DNA from: Rhizobium sp. ZPR4
Lineage (GTDB): Bacteria; Pseudomonadota; Alphaproteobacteria; Rhizobiales; Rhizobiaceae
Length of the DNA: 64,000 bases
Assembly: GCF_040215725.1 (NCBI RefSeq)
Contig: NZ_CP157967.1
Location: 1,612,001-1,676,000 of the forward strand
Direction: 5' to 3'
Made by a program: the position numbers and the translations under genes
The notes under the pieces: generated by a model
Database searches by the model: none
Seen by the model: only the letters and a program-made list of their open reading frames with translations
What the model was told of the DNA's origin: nothing
Part shown: positions 17,701 to 27,040 of the stretch, piece by piece
Numbering within the stretch: the stretch's first letter is position 1
Layout: each line of letters starts with the position of its first letter

Positions 17701-20700
17701 CGAAGATACCGTCTCCGGCCACGCCGAACGCGTTGCCGATACGCTCGAAGGCAAGACACGGGCGCTCTCCGATGTGCTGACCTCCGGCCAGTCGCGCCTC
17801 GAAGCAACGCTCGCCAACCGCGCCGAGGCGATCACCAACGCATTCAGCAGCAACCACAACGCCCTGGCCGACGCACTGGACGACAAGGCAATGGCTCTCG
17901 CCATTTCGCTCTCCGACACCCAGTCGCGGCTTGAGGATACGGTATCAAGCCGTCTCGACGCCCTCTCCGAAACCGTTGCCGGCACTCACGACAAGATCGT
18001 CAATAGCCTCGACGACCGGACGATGGCCCTGGCTATCGCCCTTTCGGAAAACCATGCGAAACTCGAAGACACTCTTACCAACAGCGCCAAGGCCATTGCC
18101 CATACCGTCACCAGCGGCCATGAAGCACTGACCAACACGCTCGACGACAAGAGCATGGCCTTCGCAATCTCGCTCGCTGAAAACCAGAACCGCTTCGAAA
18201 GCGCCCTGGAAGAACGGGCCAACGCACTTCTCGACAGCGTCTCCGGCGCTGAATCCCGTGTCGCCGGCGCCTTTGGCGACAAGGCAGATGCCATCCGCGC
18301 CGCCTATAGCGAAAACCAGGATCGCCTCGACCGCTCGCTCACCGCCCATACCGACGCTCTCTCCGAAATGCTCGGCAGCAACAGTGATCGCGTCGAAACC
18401 GTTCTCGGCACCACGACCCGTCAGCTCGAAAACACACTCGGCGCCGGTCTGTCGCAAATGGACCAGAACCTGGCCTCGGCCTATGAGCGTATGCGCTCCA
18501 CGCTGGAAGACCGCAGCAATGCCATCAACCTCGCTCTGCGCGACGCTCATACGCAGATCGACAACACACTGATGGAACAGACGACTGCCATTGGCACCTC
18601 GATCGCCACCAGCGCCAGCATGCTGGAAATGTCGCTCGAAGATCGCGAAGCGTCGCTGCGCCAGACCATCGACACCAGCGCGAGGACATTGGAAGAGCGC
18701 CTGAACAGCGGTGCGGGCGACATTGCCGGCCGTATCCAGCAGGCCGCAGGCGACATCGCGCGCTCGGCCGAAACCTTCTCGTCCAACCTCAATCAGTCGA
18801 TCGACGGCATGACGAACCGCTTTGCAGAGACCGGCTCGCGGGTCGAGGCCAGCCTGTCGGCTCTCGAAAATCGCATCAACGAAGGCGTTACCGGCGTTGC
18901 CGCCCAGGTCGATGCTGCCGGCAACCGCCTCTCCGATACGTTGGCGAGCGGCGCAGCAAAGATCGACGACAGCGGCAGCCAGGCATCCGCCCGCATCGAA
19001 GAGCGCCTCTCGACCATGGATCGCGCCCTCAATGTCGGCCTTGAAGCCGTCAATCGCACGATCGAAGGCAAGGCCGCCAATCTGGCCACCACGCTGCGCA
19101 CGGCTGTTGCCGATGCCGCGCAAGGCATGGACACGGAAGCGACACGCACGGCCGATCTGCTCGCCAACACCGGACAGCAGTTCGCCGAAAACCTCGGCAG
19201 CCACAGCGATGCTTTCGCACGCGCCATGACCGATCGCTCCAACGACCTTGTCAACCGCGTCTCGGAAACGCAGAACCGGTTGGCAAGCCAGGCTGCAGCC
19301 GTTGCCCAGACCTTCTCGGAAGCAGGCAATGCGATCGTCAACAAGGTCGCCGAAGCCGAAGGCCTCGTCAGCAACCAGGTCAATACGATCTCGCAGGCCC
19401 TGTCTTCGGCGGAACAGTCGCTGGAAGCACGCGGTGCGGCCATCAGTAACACGCTGGCCGGTGGCAGCGCGCAGATCGCCTCCACCATGTCTCAGGTCGA
19501 GCGTGCGCTCGAGGAGCGCAGCACGGCGATCCGCAGCTCACTGGAAGAGCGTGCCCGTGAAATCGACTCCACGCTTGCCGATGTCGACAAGGCGCTGGAA
19601 GCCCGTGGCTCCTCCATCCGCACTTCGCTCGACGAGCGCACTCGCGAGCTGAATTCGATGCTGGCCGGACGCTCTACCGAGCTGTCGCGCCTGATCGATG
19701 AAAAGGCTCGCCCGATCGTCGATCGCTATGCGGCAACGGGTCAGGAAGCCGCAGCCCTCATCTCGGCTGCAGCCCAGGAGAGCACCGAACGTCTGCGCGC
19801 CGAAAACGCCGCCCTCATCAACGCGATTTCATCGCGCACGGAGCATGCGGTCAGCACGGTCAGCGCACTCGAAAATAACCTGCTTGCGAGCGTCAACGGC
19901 ATCATCGCTCGCCTGGCGGACAACAACTCGGCGATCGCCGGCCTGCTGTCCAACGCGGCGACCGAATTCGCAAACGTCGACGATCGCCTGACGGCAACCT
20001 CGACACGCTTCGCCGAATCCGCTGCGAAGGCCGGCGAGATGGTGTCGGCCTCCAGCCGCCTCCTCGAAGGCAAGGTCGACAAGCTGTCCGAGATCACCGG
20101 CCAGACCCTGTCGCAGGTCGGCAGCATCGTTGGCCGCTTCGACGATCACTCCAAGGTGCTGTCGCAGGCTTCGCAGCTTCTGGGTGCTGCCCAGTCGAAC
20201 CTGGTCTCGACCTTGGAAGAACGCGAAACCGCGCTGCAGAACCTGGCCGTTGGCCTCGTTCAGCGCTCGGAAGAGATCGAGAACACCATGCGCGCCCTCG
20301 GCTCGATGGTGGAAACCGCCTTCGACCGCGCGGAACAGCGCTCGAACCAGGTGACCGGCAATCTTCGCCAGGGCGTGCAATCGTCCTTTGCGGATATCGG
20401 CCGTGTTCTTTCCGACGCCGAGAAGCGCGCCGAGGATGCGGCAGAAAACATGCGCGGCGCATTGCACAAGGCCGGCGAGGAGGCGAACCAGGCTATCGAA
20501 AGCACATTCGCCAATGCCGAGCGCCGTTCCAGCGATCTCACCAACCGCCTGCGTGGCGGCCTGACGGCTTCGCTCTCCGAGGTCGAGCAGATGCTCGCCG
20601 ATGCCGGTAAGACCTCCGACACGGCAGCCGAGCAACTGCGCGAAACGCTGCGTGTCGCCGTCGATGACGCGATCGGCCGCTTCGCCGGCGCAACGGACGA

Positions 20701-21649
20701 GATCCGCCGCTCGGCCGGTGATATCCGCCGCGAGCTCGACCTTACCCGCAGCGAACTGAAGCGTGGTGCCTTCGACCTCCCGGAAGAGGCAAAGGAAAGC
20801 GCCGCAGCCATGCGTCGCGCCGTTGCCGAACAGATCAAGGCCCTGCAGGACATCTCGCAGATCGTCGGCCGCTCGACGCAACAGCTGGAAATTTCCGAGC
20901 CTGCAGCCCGCGCGCTTGCGGATGCACAGCCCGCTCCGCGCCCGCAGCCCGCAGCACCTGCACCGGCCGCCCCCCGGCCACAACAGCCTGCGCCGCAACA
21001 GCCGGCTCCACAGCAACCGGTCGCCCAGCAGCCTATGCAGCGGCCGGCACCGCAGCCGCAGCAGCCTTCGATCGAGTCCCTCGGCTTGCGTGGATCGATC
21101 CCAGCCGAGCGCCCGGCGGCACAGCCGCAGCGTCCGGCTGAAACAGCAGCTCCTGCCCGTCAGGAAGCAGCCGGCGGCGGCTGGATCAGCGATCTGCTTC
21201 GTGGCGCTTCACGCGACGAAAACGCCGGTCTGCAGCCCGCACGCCAGACGACCGCGAAAGCCCCGGTGGAGCAGGCACCCGCTCCCACCGCGCGCAACCC
21301 GCGCCATGTCGTGGAGTCGCTGAACTCGCTTTCGGTCGATATCGCCCGCGCCATCGATCATGACGCTTCGGTCGATCTGTGGCGCCGTTACCAGCGCGGC
21401 GAACGCGACGTGTTCACCCGTCGCCTCTACACGCTCAAGGGCCAGCAGACCTTCGACGAAATCAAACGCAAGTACGACCGCGAGCCGGAATTCCGCACCG
21501 CAGTCGATCGCTACATCGCCGATTTCGAAAAGCTGCTCGCAGATGTCGCACGCACCGATCGCGACAAGACGGTCACGCAATCCTATCTCACATCGGATAC
21601 CGGCAAGGTCTACACCATGCTGGCGCACGCAGCGGGTCGCCTGAGCTGA
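14762..21649 (+). CDS. rgsE: Growth pole ring protein GPR/RgsE, giant apolipoprotein-like membrane protein
   Basis: 2295 residues. An acidic, Pro-rich cytoplasmic N-terminus is followed by two membrane helices (about 120-139 and 157-178), then about 1,850 residues of Ser/Thr/Ala-rich amphipathic helix, a Pro/Gln-rich linker (about 2055-2175) and a conserved C-terminal domain (LNSLSVDIARAIDHDASVDL, WRRYQRGERDVF). The helix region runs in 11-residue steps, as in apolipoproteins. Size, architecture and genus match GPR of Agrobacterium and RgsE of Sinorhizobium, which form a ring at the growing pole and are needed for polar growth. ATG 14762 follows GAGG at a spacing of 9. CtrA boxes lie upstream and a terminator follows. 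Databases may call it kinesin-like, which it is not. Confidence 0.85.
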   Translation: MANKKYIESVEDKAFQALDEALQIDFSDESLESRSGTTPDIPERNVSEPPKQPIKQSRDDAARTNGGARSSAAPATPPRPAEAPKNPNLAAANDGSRASSASILRALDGASQSHAVRNATIFSLFWIIGGAGLAFMLYGTQIRNIHSIADLAALPGVIACIVGIIVPVLLFYAFGMMISRAHDMRNAARSMAEVALRLVEPETVASERIMTVGQAVRREVSAMNEGIERTIARATELETLVHTEVNALERSYADNELRVRSLVHELGTERDAIVNHAERIRSSISGVHDQIKEDLSLATEEIAVRLSTSGEAFASMIDTRAAALMEKSDSAVQALGTLLSAKTDSLLQNLNASGLSLSHEFDTRLESLSSTLSERGNALLGQFETRASTLDANTEKLNSALNERARQLNETLVARTREISESLTGGERSITGTLDNVLSRLNTALDEKGASFRQSLQSTADDAIMDIDLRSGFFEERFQSTIAQLSTTFDDRVSEFTSAFDKRAGSLDTKLSESLTRINQSLGSNSDALEGILTSSIERLGSHLTDQSFALATTLATGQEVLESAIGSKANEITSALQNATTGISSALTSGTSELNTTLASHAGAFTSAVQGVTREVSTALQSGTEELTSAFTGRANEINNTLSARTSEITQALGSAHERVDAVMAARSNALFGALAENQSRFEQTLAERSEAITSAVSGSHEHLTAALDERTSMLAISLAESQLRLENTLASRADAINNAMTETHGRLADTLDDKTMALAIALSESQSRLEDTVSGHAEHVAGTLDAKTKELARALADGQARLESTVSGHAESVTNALDDRTMALAIALSESQARLEETVAGHADRVADTFEGKTSALAAALTSGQSRLEETLANRAEAIIKAFAGNHNALAEALDDRTMALAIALSESQSRLESTIAGHAESVASTLDDKTMALAIALSESQLRLENAVSGHAESVGATLDDKTMALAIALSEAQTRLEDTVSGHAERVADTLEGKTRALSDVLTSGQSRLEATLANRAEAITNAFSSNHNALADALDDKAMALAISLSDTQSRLEDTVSSRLDALSETVAGTHDKIVNSLDDRTMALAIALSENHAKLEDTLTNSAKAIAHTVTSGHEALTNTLDDKSMAFAISLAENQNRFESALEERANALLDSVSGAESRVAGAFGDKADAIRAAYSENQDRLDRSLTAHTDALSEMLGSNSDRVETVLGTTTRQLENTLGAGLSQMDQNLASAYERMRSTLEDRSNAINLALRDAHTQIDNTLMEQTTAIGTSIATSASMLEMSLEDREASLRQTIDTSARTLEERLNSGAGDIAGRIQQAAGDIARSAETFSSNLNQSIDGMTNRFAETGSRVEASLSALENRINEGVTGVAAQVDAAGNRLSDTLASGAAKIDDSGSQASARIEERLSTMDRALNVGLEAVNRTIEGKAANLATTLRTAVADAAQGMDTEATRTADLLANTGQQFAENLGSHSDAFARAMTDRSNDLVNRVSETQNRLASQAAAVAQTFSEAGNAIVNKVAEAEGLVSNQVNTISQALSSAEQSLEARGAAISNTLAGGSAQIASTMSQVERALEERSTAIRSSLEERAREIDSTLADVDKALEARGSSIRTSLDERTRELNSMLAGRSTELSRLIDEKARPIVDRYAATGQEAAALISAAAQESTERLRAENAALINAISSRTEHAVSTVSALENNLLASVNGIIARLADNNSAIAGLLSNAATEFANVDDRLTATSTRFAESAAKAGEMVSASSRLLEGKVDKLSEITGQTLSQVGSIVGRFDDHSKVLSQASQLLGAAQSNLVSTLEERETALQNLAVGLVQRSEEIENTMRALGSMVETAFDRAEQRSNQVTGNLRQGVQSSFADIGRVLSDAEKRAEDAAENMRGALHKAGEEANQAIESTFANAERRSSDLTNRLRGGLTASLSEVEQMLADAGKTSDTAAEQLRETLRVAVDDAIGRFAGATDEIRRSAGDIRRELDLTRSELKRGAFDLPEEAKESAAAMRRAVAEQIKALQDISQIVGRSTQQLEISEPAARALADAQPAPRPQPAAPAPAAPRPQQPAPQQPAPQQPVAQQPMQRPAPQPQQPSIESLGLRGSIPAERPAAQPQRPAETAAPARQEAAGGGWISDLLRGASRDENAGLQPARQTTAKAPVEQAPAPTARNPRHVVESLNSLSVDIARAIDHDASVDLWRRYQRGERDVFTRRLYTLKGQQTFDEIKRKYDREPEFRTAVDRYIADFEKLLADVARTDRDKTVTQSYLTSDTGKVYTMLAHAAGRLS
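17219..18076 (+). repeat. Two 429-base (143-residue) higher-order repeats inside the polar-growth gene
   Basis: Copy 1 (17219-17647) and copy 2 (17648-18076) each open with DD[RK]TMALAIALSE and share the order 33+33+11 residues, including EGKT.ALxxxLTSGQSRLE, LANRAEAI and NHNALA.AL, before diverging. The unit is exactly 13 x 11 residues. Related 33-residue units flank both copies. Confidence 0.8.
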
Positions 21650-21672
21650 GATAGATAAAGGACGAATGCTTG

Positions 21673-21701
21673 ATCCCCGGCAGAAATGCCGGGGATTTTG
21701 A
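21673..21701 (+). terminator. Intrinsic terminator after the polar-growth gene
   Basis: ATCCCCGGCA/TGCCGGGGAT stem with a short AGAA-type loop and TTTTG tail, 24 bases after the stop codon. Confidence 0.85.
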
Positions 21702-21736
21702 TTCAAGGTATTCCTTAGGTTTTACGGCATGAAAAT

Positions 21737-21760
21737 GGGCGGCTCAGCCGCCCTTGCTTT
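21737..21760. terminator. Second terminator, probably for the convergent RcnB-like gene
   Basis: GGGCGGC/GCCGCCC stem with a TCA loop. A T-rich tail follows on the + strand and ATTTTC on the - strand, so it may work both ways. Confidence 0.65.
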
Positions 21761-21783
21761 GTTTGGCAGCAGCTCCGCCCGGC

Positions 21784-22110
21784 TTATCGCGCTTCATGTA
21801 CCTTCGAAATCAAACCGCTGGTAATACCCACAAGGAGGAAGTTGTTCTTGAGGTGAACCCAGTGATAGCCGCGAGGAGGCGCGGATAGCTGGTAGACGCG
21901 ATAGTCGATTTCCGTTGCGCGGCGGCGGTCGGAGGCCGACAGGCGGCGACCCTTGACCCAACCGCCCTTGCGGATGACGACCTTCTTCTTCACCACTTCC
22001 TTCTGGGCGACGGCCTGCTTGCTGGCGGGTGCAGGCTTGACTTGCGCAGCCGCAGCCAGCGGCATCCCGATGATGGACGCCACAAGAAGGGCAGTGAAGA
22101 TTTTTCTCAT
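21784..22110 (-). CDS. RcnB-like small periplasmic protein
   Basis: 108 residues. Signal peptide KIFTALLVASIIGMPLAAAAQ, then a Lys/Val-rich linker (KEVVKKKVVIRKGGWVKGRR) and a conserved end, YRVYQLSAPPRGYHWVHL plus NNFLLVGITSGLI. This is the RcnB-type domain, named after an E. coli periplasmic protein linked to nickel/cobalt homeostasis; most members are uncharacterised. ATG 22110 has GAGGAA 8 bases upstream, which itself overlaps the alternative ATG at 22125. It is a single-gene unit convergent with the giant gene. Confidence 0.75.
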   Translation of the reverse strand: MRKIFTALLVASIIGMPLAAAAQVKPAPASKQAVAQKEVVKKKVVIRKGGWVKGRRLSASDRRRATEIDYRVYQLSAPPRGYHWVHLKNNFLLVGITSGLISKVHEAR

Positions 22111-22239
22111 TGGTTGTTTCCTCATTTCAGACTCTGCACGCGAACTTATCGTGACAGACATGAAACGAGTCTGACAGTCGAATTACAATTCCGTAATGGA
22201 CGCGATTGCTTCGGTCAGGCGCCCGCTTCGCGAGAAGTC

Positions 22240-23850
22240 TTATAGCTCATCGTAGTTAAACCAGTCGAAATCCGCCGTCTTCGCACGCCCCGAGGTATCA
22301 AAGGCAAACATGCCGACGAAAGCGCCGGTGAAGGAGCCATGCTCGCCACGTCCGCCTTCGTCCGAGATGACGCCAGCATCGAGCACAGGCCCGATGGCCT
22401 GCCATGCGCCCATGCCTTCGGCCTGCCAGAAGAACTGCAGGTCGTTGTCCCGCACTTCCATGGCAAGCTGGATCCGCCCATCCGGTACAGCGATGCCACC
22501 CTCGATCGGAAAACTCAGACGGCCGTTCGGATAGTCGCCCGGGCAGGTCATGATGGTGACGCAGCGGCCGAGCTTCTCATGTAAGGTCACTGCGATGGCA
22601 TGCAGTTTGAAGCGATTGTAGTAATGCGTCAGGCCCGCCACCTGCTGATAAGTGTCAGGCTGGAAATCGACGACCGTTTCGGCGCGAAAACTGTGATGCT
22701 CCTGACGGCGGGCGACGAGCGATTGCTCGAACCAGGAACCGATGCTCTCGCGGGCGAAAAGCCGCAAATGGCCGGGGCGATCCGTCAGGCTGAAGATGCG
22801 CTCCGGTTGCGGCGTGCGCAACCACTGGAAATCCGCCGGCAATTTGCGCTCATCGAAATTGTAACCGCTGCGCCGGGGCTTTTCGATGCGCTGGGCACCG
22901 TTCAGGCCAGAGACATCGACATCGGGAACACCGGTGCCATTTTCTAGATAGAGCCACCCATCCTCTTTCCAGACGCATTTCTGCAAAGCCGTCTCTCGAC
23001 CGAGCGTGCAGCGACGATGCGGCGACAGAGGCCGCCCGCAAAGATGCGTATGATGGAACTGCCCGTCATGTGTCTCGACATACTGGCCGTGGCCGGCACG
23101 CTGCAATGCCGCTTCCGGATGATCCTTCGAGGTGATCAGGTGCTTGTTCGGATGCAATTCATAAGGACCGGCGATATCGCGGGAACGCGCCATGGTCACG
23201 GCATGATCATAGCCGGTGCCGCCTTCCGCCGTAGTCAGATAGTACCAGCCGTTGCGCTTGAAGAGATGCGGCCCTTCGACCAACCCAAGCTCCGTGCCAG
23301 CGAAGATGTTCCTGATCGGGCCCTTCAGGGATTTTTCCACCGGATCCCATTCCTGCAGCAGGATGCCATCGAAGGCCGGCGTCTTCGGCGAGCCGCCATA
23401 GCTCTCGGTGCGGTGGTTCCATTGCATGTTGACGAACCACTTGCGGCCGTCGTCGTCGTGGAACAGCGAAGGATCGAAACCGGAGGAATTTACATAGGCC
23501 GGCTCGGACCATTCGCCTTCGATGGTCGGCGACGTCACGATGTAATTATGGGCATCCTTGAAGTTGCCGTCATAGCGCTTGACGTCGGTATAGACGAGCC
23601 AGAACAGGCCATCCGCATAAGAGAGGCAAGGTGCCCATATGCCGCAGCTGTCGGGTTCGCCGCGCATGTCGAGCTGCGATGCACGCTCCAGCGGCCGCCT
23701 CACCAGGGTCCAGTTTACGAGGTCGCGCGAATGATGGATCTGCACGCCCGGATACCATTCGAATGTCGAGGTGGCGATATAATAGTCCTCGCCGACGCGG
23801 CAGATGGATGGGTCGGGGTTGAAGCCCGGCAAGATCGGATTGCGGATCAT
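22240..23850 (-). CDS. Glycoside hydrolase family 43 (beta-xylosidase-like)
   Basis: 536 residues. N-terminal five-bladed propeller with the family start NPILPGFNPDPSICRVGEDYYIATSTFEW (first catalytic Asp in NPDPS), WAPCLSYADGLFWLVYTD, SGFDPSLFHDDDGRKW (pKa-modulating Asp) and GLVEGPHLFKRNGWYYL (acid Glu). A C-terminal beta-sandwich (about 340-536) is as in XynB-type GH43 enzymes. It would release xylose or arabinose from short oligosaccharides. There is no signal peptide, so it acts inside the cell on imported sugars. ATG 23850 has GGAGA upstream. A terminator lies between it and the preceding reductase gene, so it may be expressed at a lower level or separately. Confidence 0.88.
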   Translation of the reverse strand: MIRNPILPGFNPDPSICRVGEDYYIATSTFEWYPGVQIHHSRDLVNWTLVRRPLERASQLDMRGEPDSCGIWAPCLSYADGLFWLVYTDVKRYDGNFKDAHNYIVTSPTIEGEWSEPAYVNSSGFDPSLFHDDDGRKWFVNMQWNHRTESYGGSPKTPAFDGILLQEWDPVEKSLKGPIRNIFAGTELGLVEGPHLFKRNGWYYLTTAEGGTGYDHAVTMARSRDIAGPYELHPNKHLITSKDHPEAALQRAGHGQYVETHDGQFHHTHLCGRPLSPHRRCTLGRETALQKCVWKEDGWLYLENGTGVPDVDVSGLNGAQRIEKPRRSGYNFDERKLPADFQWLRTPQPERIFSLTDRPGHLRLFARESIGSWFEQSLVARRQEHHSFRAETVVDFQPDTYQQVAGLTHYYNRFKLHAIAVTLHEKLGRCVTIMTCPGDYPNGRLSFPIEGGIAVPDGRIQLAMEVRDNDLQFFWQAEGMGAWQAIGPVLDAGVISDEGGRGEHGSFTGAFVGMFAFDTSGRAKTADFDWFNYDEL

Positions 23851-23890
23851 GAAACTCTCCTCCGGAGACCACGACAAGCGGCAATAAGGG

Positions 23891-23916
23891 AAAACGCCCG
23901 GGACTTTGCCCGGGCG
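23891..23916 (-). terminator. Terminator between the aldo/keto reductase and GH43 genes
   Basis: CGCCCGGG/CCCGGGCG stem followed on the minus strand by TTTT. It lies 12 bases after the reductase stop. Confidence 0.75.
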
Positions 23917-23927
23917 CTTTATGATGA

Positions 23928-24959
<1,032 letters not shown>

Positions 24960-24979
24960 GGTAGAATTCCTTCGAGATG

Positions 24980-25009
24980 AAAAAGCGCGCGGGTTGTTCA
25001 CCCGCGCGC
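24980..25009 (-). terminator. Terminator after the Gfo/Idh/MocA gene
   Basis: GCGCGCGGG/CCCGCGCGC 9-bp perfect stem with a TTTTT tail on the minus strand, 20 bases past the stop. Confidence 0.85.
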
Positions 25010-25028
25010 AAACTAGCTCTTCCTGCGC

Positions 25029-26162
25029 TTACTTCAAGAGCGCCTGCGCCTCTTCGATGCCGAGAGCTGCCGGTTGCGTGCAGGTCGTGCTGAGATCGAT
25101 GAAACGACCTTCCTCGCCGGACTTCAGGATCGAGGTCATGACGTCGACGCCGTGCAAAGTGCGGTCGAGCGAGCAACGCGCATCCCGGCCGTCGATCAGC
25201 GATGCAGCAAGATCGGCGAGACCGGCCGTGCGATAGTTGGCACGCGAACCGTTCGGGCTTTCCTGATTGACGATGCCGAAAGGATGCGCCCAGTTTTCCA
25301 GTGGCTTGATGTCCTTGTCGCGGCCGCTTGCCTCGACGGTGCCGCCGAAGAAGTTCGGGTCGGGCACATAGAGCGAGCCCTCGGTGCCGTAGAGCTCCAT
25401 ATTGGCATGGCGGTGCGACCAGACATCCCAGCTCGTCGTCAGCGTGATCCGGGCACCGCTGACGAATTCGAGCAGCGCCTGGATCGTCGTCGGCGTCTTC
25501 ACCGGGATGATCTCGCCATTGCGCGGCTGGCTGGTGATCGTGCGGGTCGGCGATGCCATGGAGGTCATCGCCCCCACGCGCTTCACCGGACCGATCAGGT
25601 TGATGAGGTTGGCGACATAATAGGGGCCGAGATCGAGGATCGGGCCGCCGCCAGGCAGGAAGAAGAAATCCGGGTTCGGATGCCACATTTCCATGCCGGG
25701 GCTCATCACATGGCACGAGCCGGAGGTGATACGGCCGATGCCGCCGTCATCGATGAACTTGCGCGCGAGCTGATGCGCGCCGCCGAGGAAGGTATCGGGA
25801 GCGCAGCCGACGGCGAGCCCCTTTTCCTTGGCGATGCGACGCAGCTCTTCGCCCTGCTCCAGCGTCAGCACCAGCGGCTTTTCGGAGTAGACATGCTTGC
25901 CCGCTTCGAGGATGCGCTTGGAAACCGGGAAATGCGCATCCGGAATGGTCAGGTTGACGATAACGTCGAGCTCGTCATTGGCGAGCAGTTCGTCGATGGT
26001 CTGGGCCTTGACCTTGTATTCCTCGGCGCGCGCACGCGCCGCTTCCATGTTGATATCAGCGCAGGCCAGCACCTTCAGGCCCTTGAAGAGCGGTGCAAGC
26101 GAGAAGTAGGTGGTCGAGATGTTGCCGCATCCGATGATGCCGACGCCAAGTTCCTTAGCCAT
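25029..26162 (-). CDS. Gfo/Idh/MocA family sugar dehydrogenase
   Basis: 377 residues. N-terminal Rossmann fold with VGIIGCGNISTTYFSLAP, the cofactor-loop Asp in ACADINME and the conserved SEKPLVLT (catalytic Lys) near residue 95. The C-terminal alpha/beta domain includes GGGPILDLGPYYVANLINLIGP. These enzymes oxidise or reduce sugar ring carbons with NAD(P). The start codon lies 13 bases beyond the stop of the isomerase gene before it, so the two are tightly linked. The substrate is unknown; a mannose- or glucose-derived sugar would fit. Confidence 0.9.
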   Translation of the reverse strand: MAKELGVGIIGCGNISTTYFSLAPLFKGLKVLACADINMEAARARAEEYKVKAQTIDELLANDELDVIVNLTIPDAHFPVSKRILEAGKHVYSEKPLVLTLEQGEELRRIAKEKGLAVGCAPDTFLGGAHQLARKFIDDGGIGRITSGSCHVMSPGMEMWHPNPDFFFLPGGGPILDLGPYYVANLINLIGPVKRVGAMTSMASPTRTITSQPRNGEIIPVKTPTTIQALLEFVSGARITLTTSWDVWSHRHANMELYGTEGSLYVPDPNFFGGTVEASGRDKDIKPLENWAHPFGIVNQESPNGSRANYRTAGLADLAASLIDGRDARCSLDRTLHGVDVMTSILKSGEEGRFIDLSTTCTQPAALGIEEAQALLK

Positions 26163-26173
26163 GTGGAAGTGCC

Positions 26174-26935
26174 TCAAAAGCTCTTGAAGGATGCGATGGA
26201 GCGCGTGATCAGGCGATCGACATCGCTCGGATTGTCATGTTCGACGACGAAGTGCTTGGCCCTTGTGCCGGCGAGCGCCTTGAGCAGCTTTGCCCACGGA
26301 ACCGTGCCGTGGCCGACATCGGCCCAGCCGTCTTCGTTCTTGTTTTCGCCAGCCGGCGCGATGTCCTTGACGTGAACGGCCGTGATGCGCGGACCGAGCT
26401 TTTCGATCCAGGCGAAGGGATCGCCGCCGCCACGGATGACCCAGGCGATATCGGCTTCCCAGGAAATATCCGGAGCACCTTCGAAGATCTGCTCGATCGG
26501 CAACGAGCCGTCGGCCTGCTTGACGAATTCGAAATCGTGGTTGTGCCAGCCGAATTCGAAGCCCGCATCCTTGTAGGGCTTGCTCATTTCATGCAGGCGC
26601 TTGCCGAATGCACGCCAGCCGGCCGCATCGCTCGGACGCTGATCGGCGCCGATATGCGGCGCATAGATCGAATCCATGCCGAGGGTCTTGGCGATGGTCA
26701 GTGACTTCTGCACTTCGCCGTCGAGGAAATCCGGGCTGAAATGGCCGCTTGCCATCCGCAGGCCGTTCTTGTCGAGCTCGGCACGCAGGGTCTTGAGGCC
26801 GGCCTCATCGAGATCGGCATAGATACCGCCGAAACCTTCGACTTCGGCATAACCGGCCTTGCCGAGCTTGACGAAGATCTCCGAATAGGGCTGAAAATTG
26901 CGGGCGCTATAAAGCTGAAATCCAAGTTTCGTCAT
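26174..26935 (-). CDS. Sugar phosphate isomerase/epimerase (AP endonuclease 2-like TIM barrel)
   Basis: 253 residues. Metal-binding motifs of the IolE/hydroxypyruvate isomerase family are present: EVEGFGG, FGWHNHDFEF, WEADIAWVIRGGGDP, AVHVKDIAP and FVVEHDNPSD. It typically works beside Gfo/Idh dehydrogenases on keto-sugars, which matches the gene directly downstream. GAGG lies before ATG 26935. It follows the beta-mannosidase gene after 105 bases that contain a GCGCCGC/GCGGCGC hairpin (26990-27007) without a T run. Confidence 0.88.
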   Translation of the reverse strand: MTKLGFQLYSARNFQPYSEIFVKLGKAGYAEVEGFGGIYADLDEAGLKTLRAELDKNGLRMASGHFSPDFLDGEVQKSLTIAKTLGMDSIYAPHIGADQRPSDAAGWRAFGKRLHEMSKPYKDAGFEFGWHNHDFEFVKQADGSLPIEQIFEGAPDISWEADIAWVIRGGGDPFAWIEKLGPRITAVHVKDIAPAGENKNEDGWADVGHGTVPWAKLLKALAGTRAKHFVVEHDNPSDVDRLITRSIASFKSF

Positions 26936-27040
26936 CGATAGTCCTCCAATGGCCTCCGGGCCGTCTGTCTTGGGCTTGTGGCCCCGAAAGCGCCGCCACT
27001 GCGGCGCGATAGCTCAATCCATCAGTTGTTTGACCGCCAG

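Noticed and set aside
17219..18076. CRISPR array or DNA satellite
   Set aside because: Repeats are in-frame, diverged protein-coding units of 33 or 143 residues, not exact DNA repeats with spacers.
14762..21649. Kinesin or myosin-like motor
   Set aside because: No P-loop or motor domain is visible; the length and helix content alone explain such automatic names.
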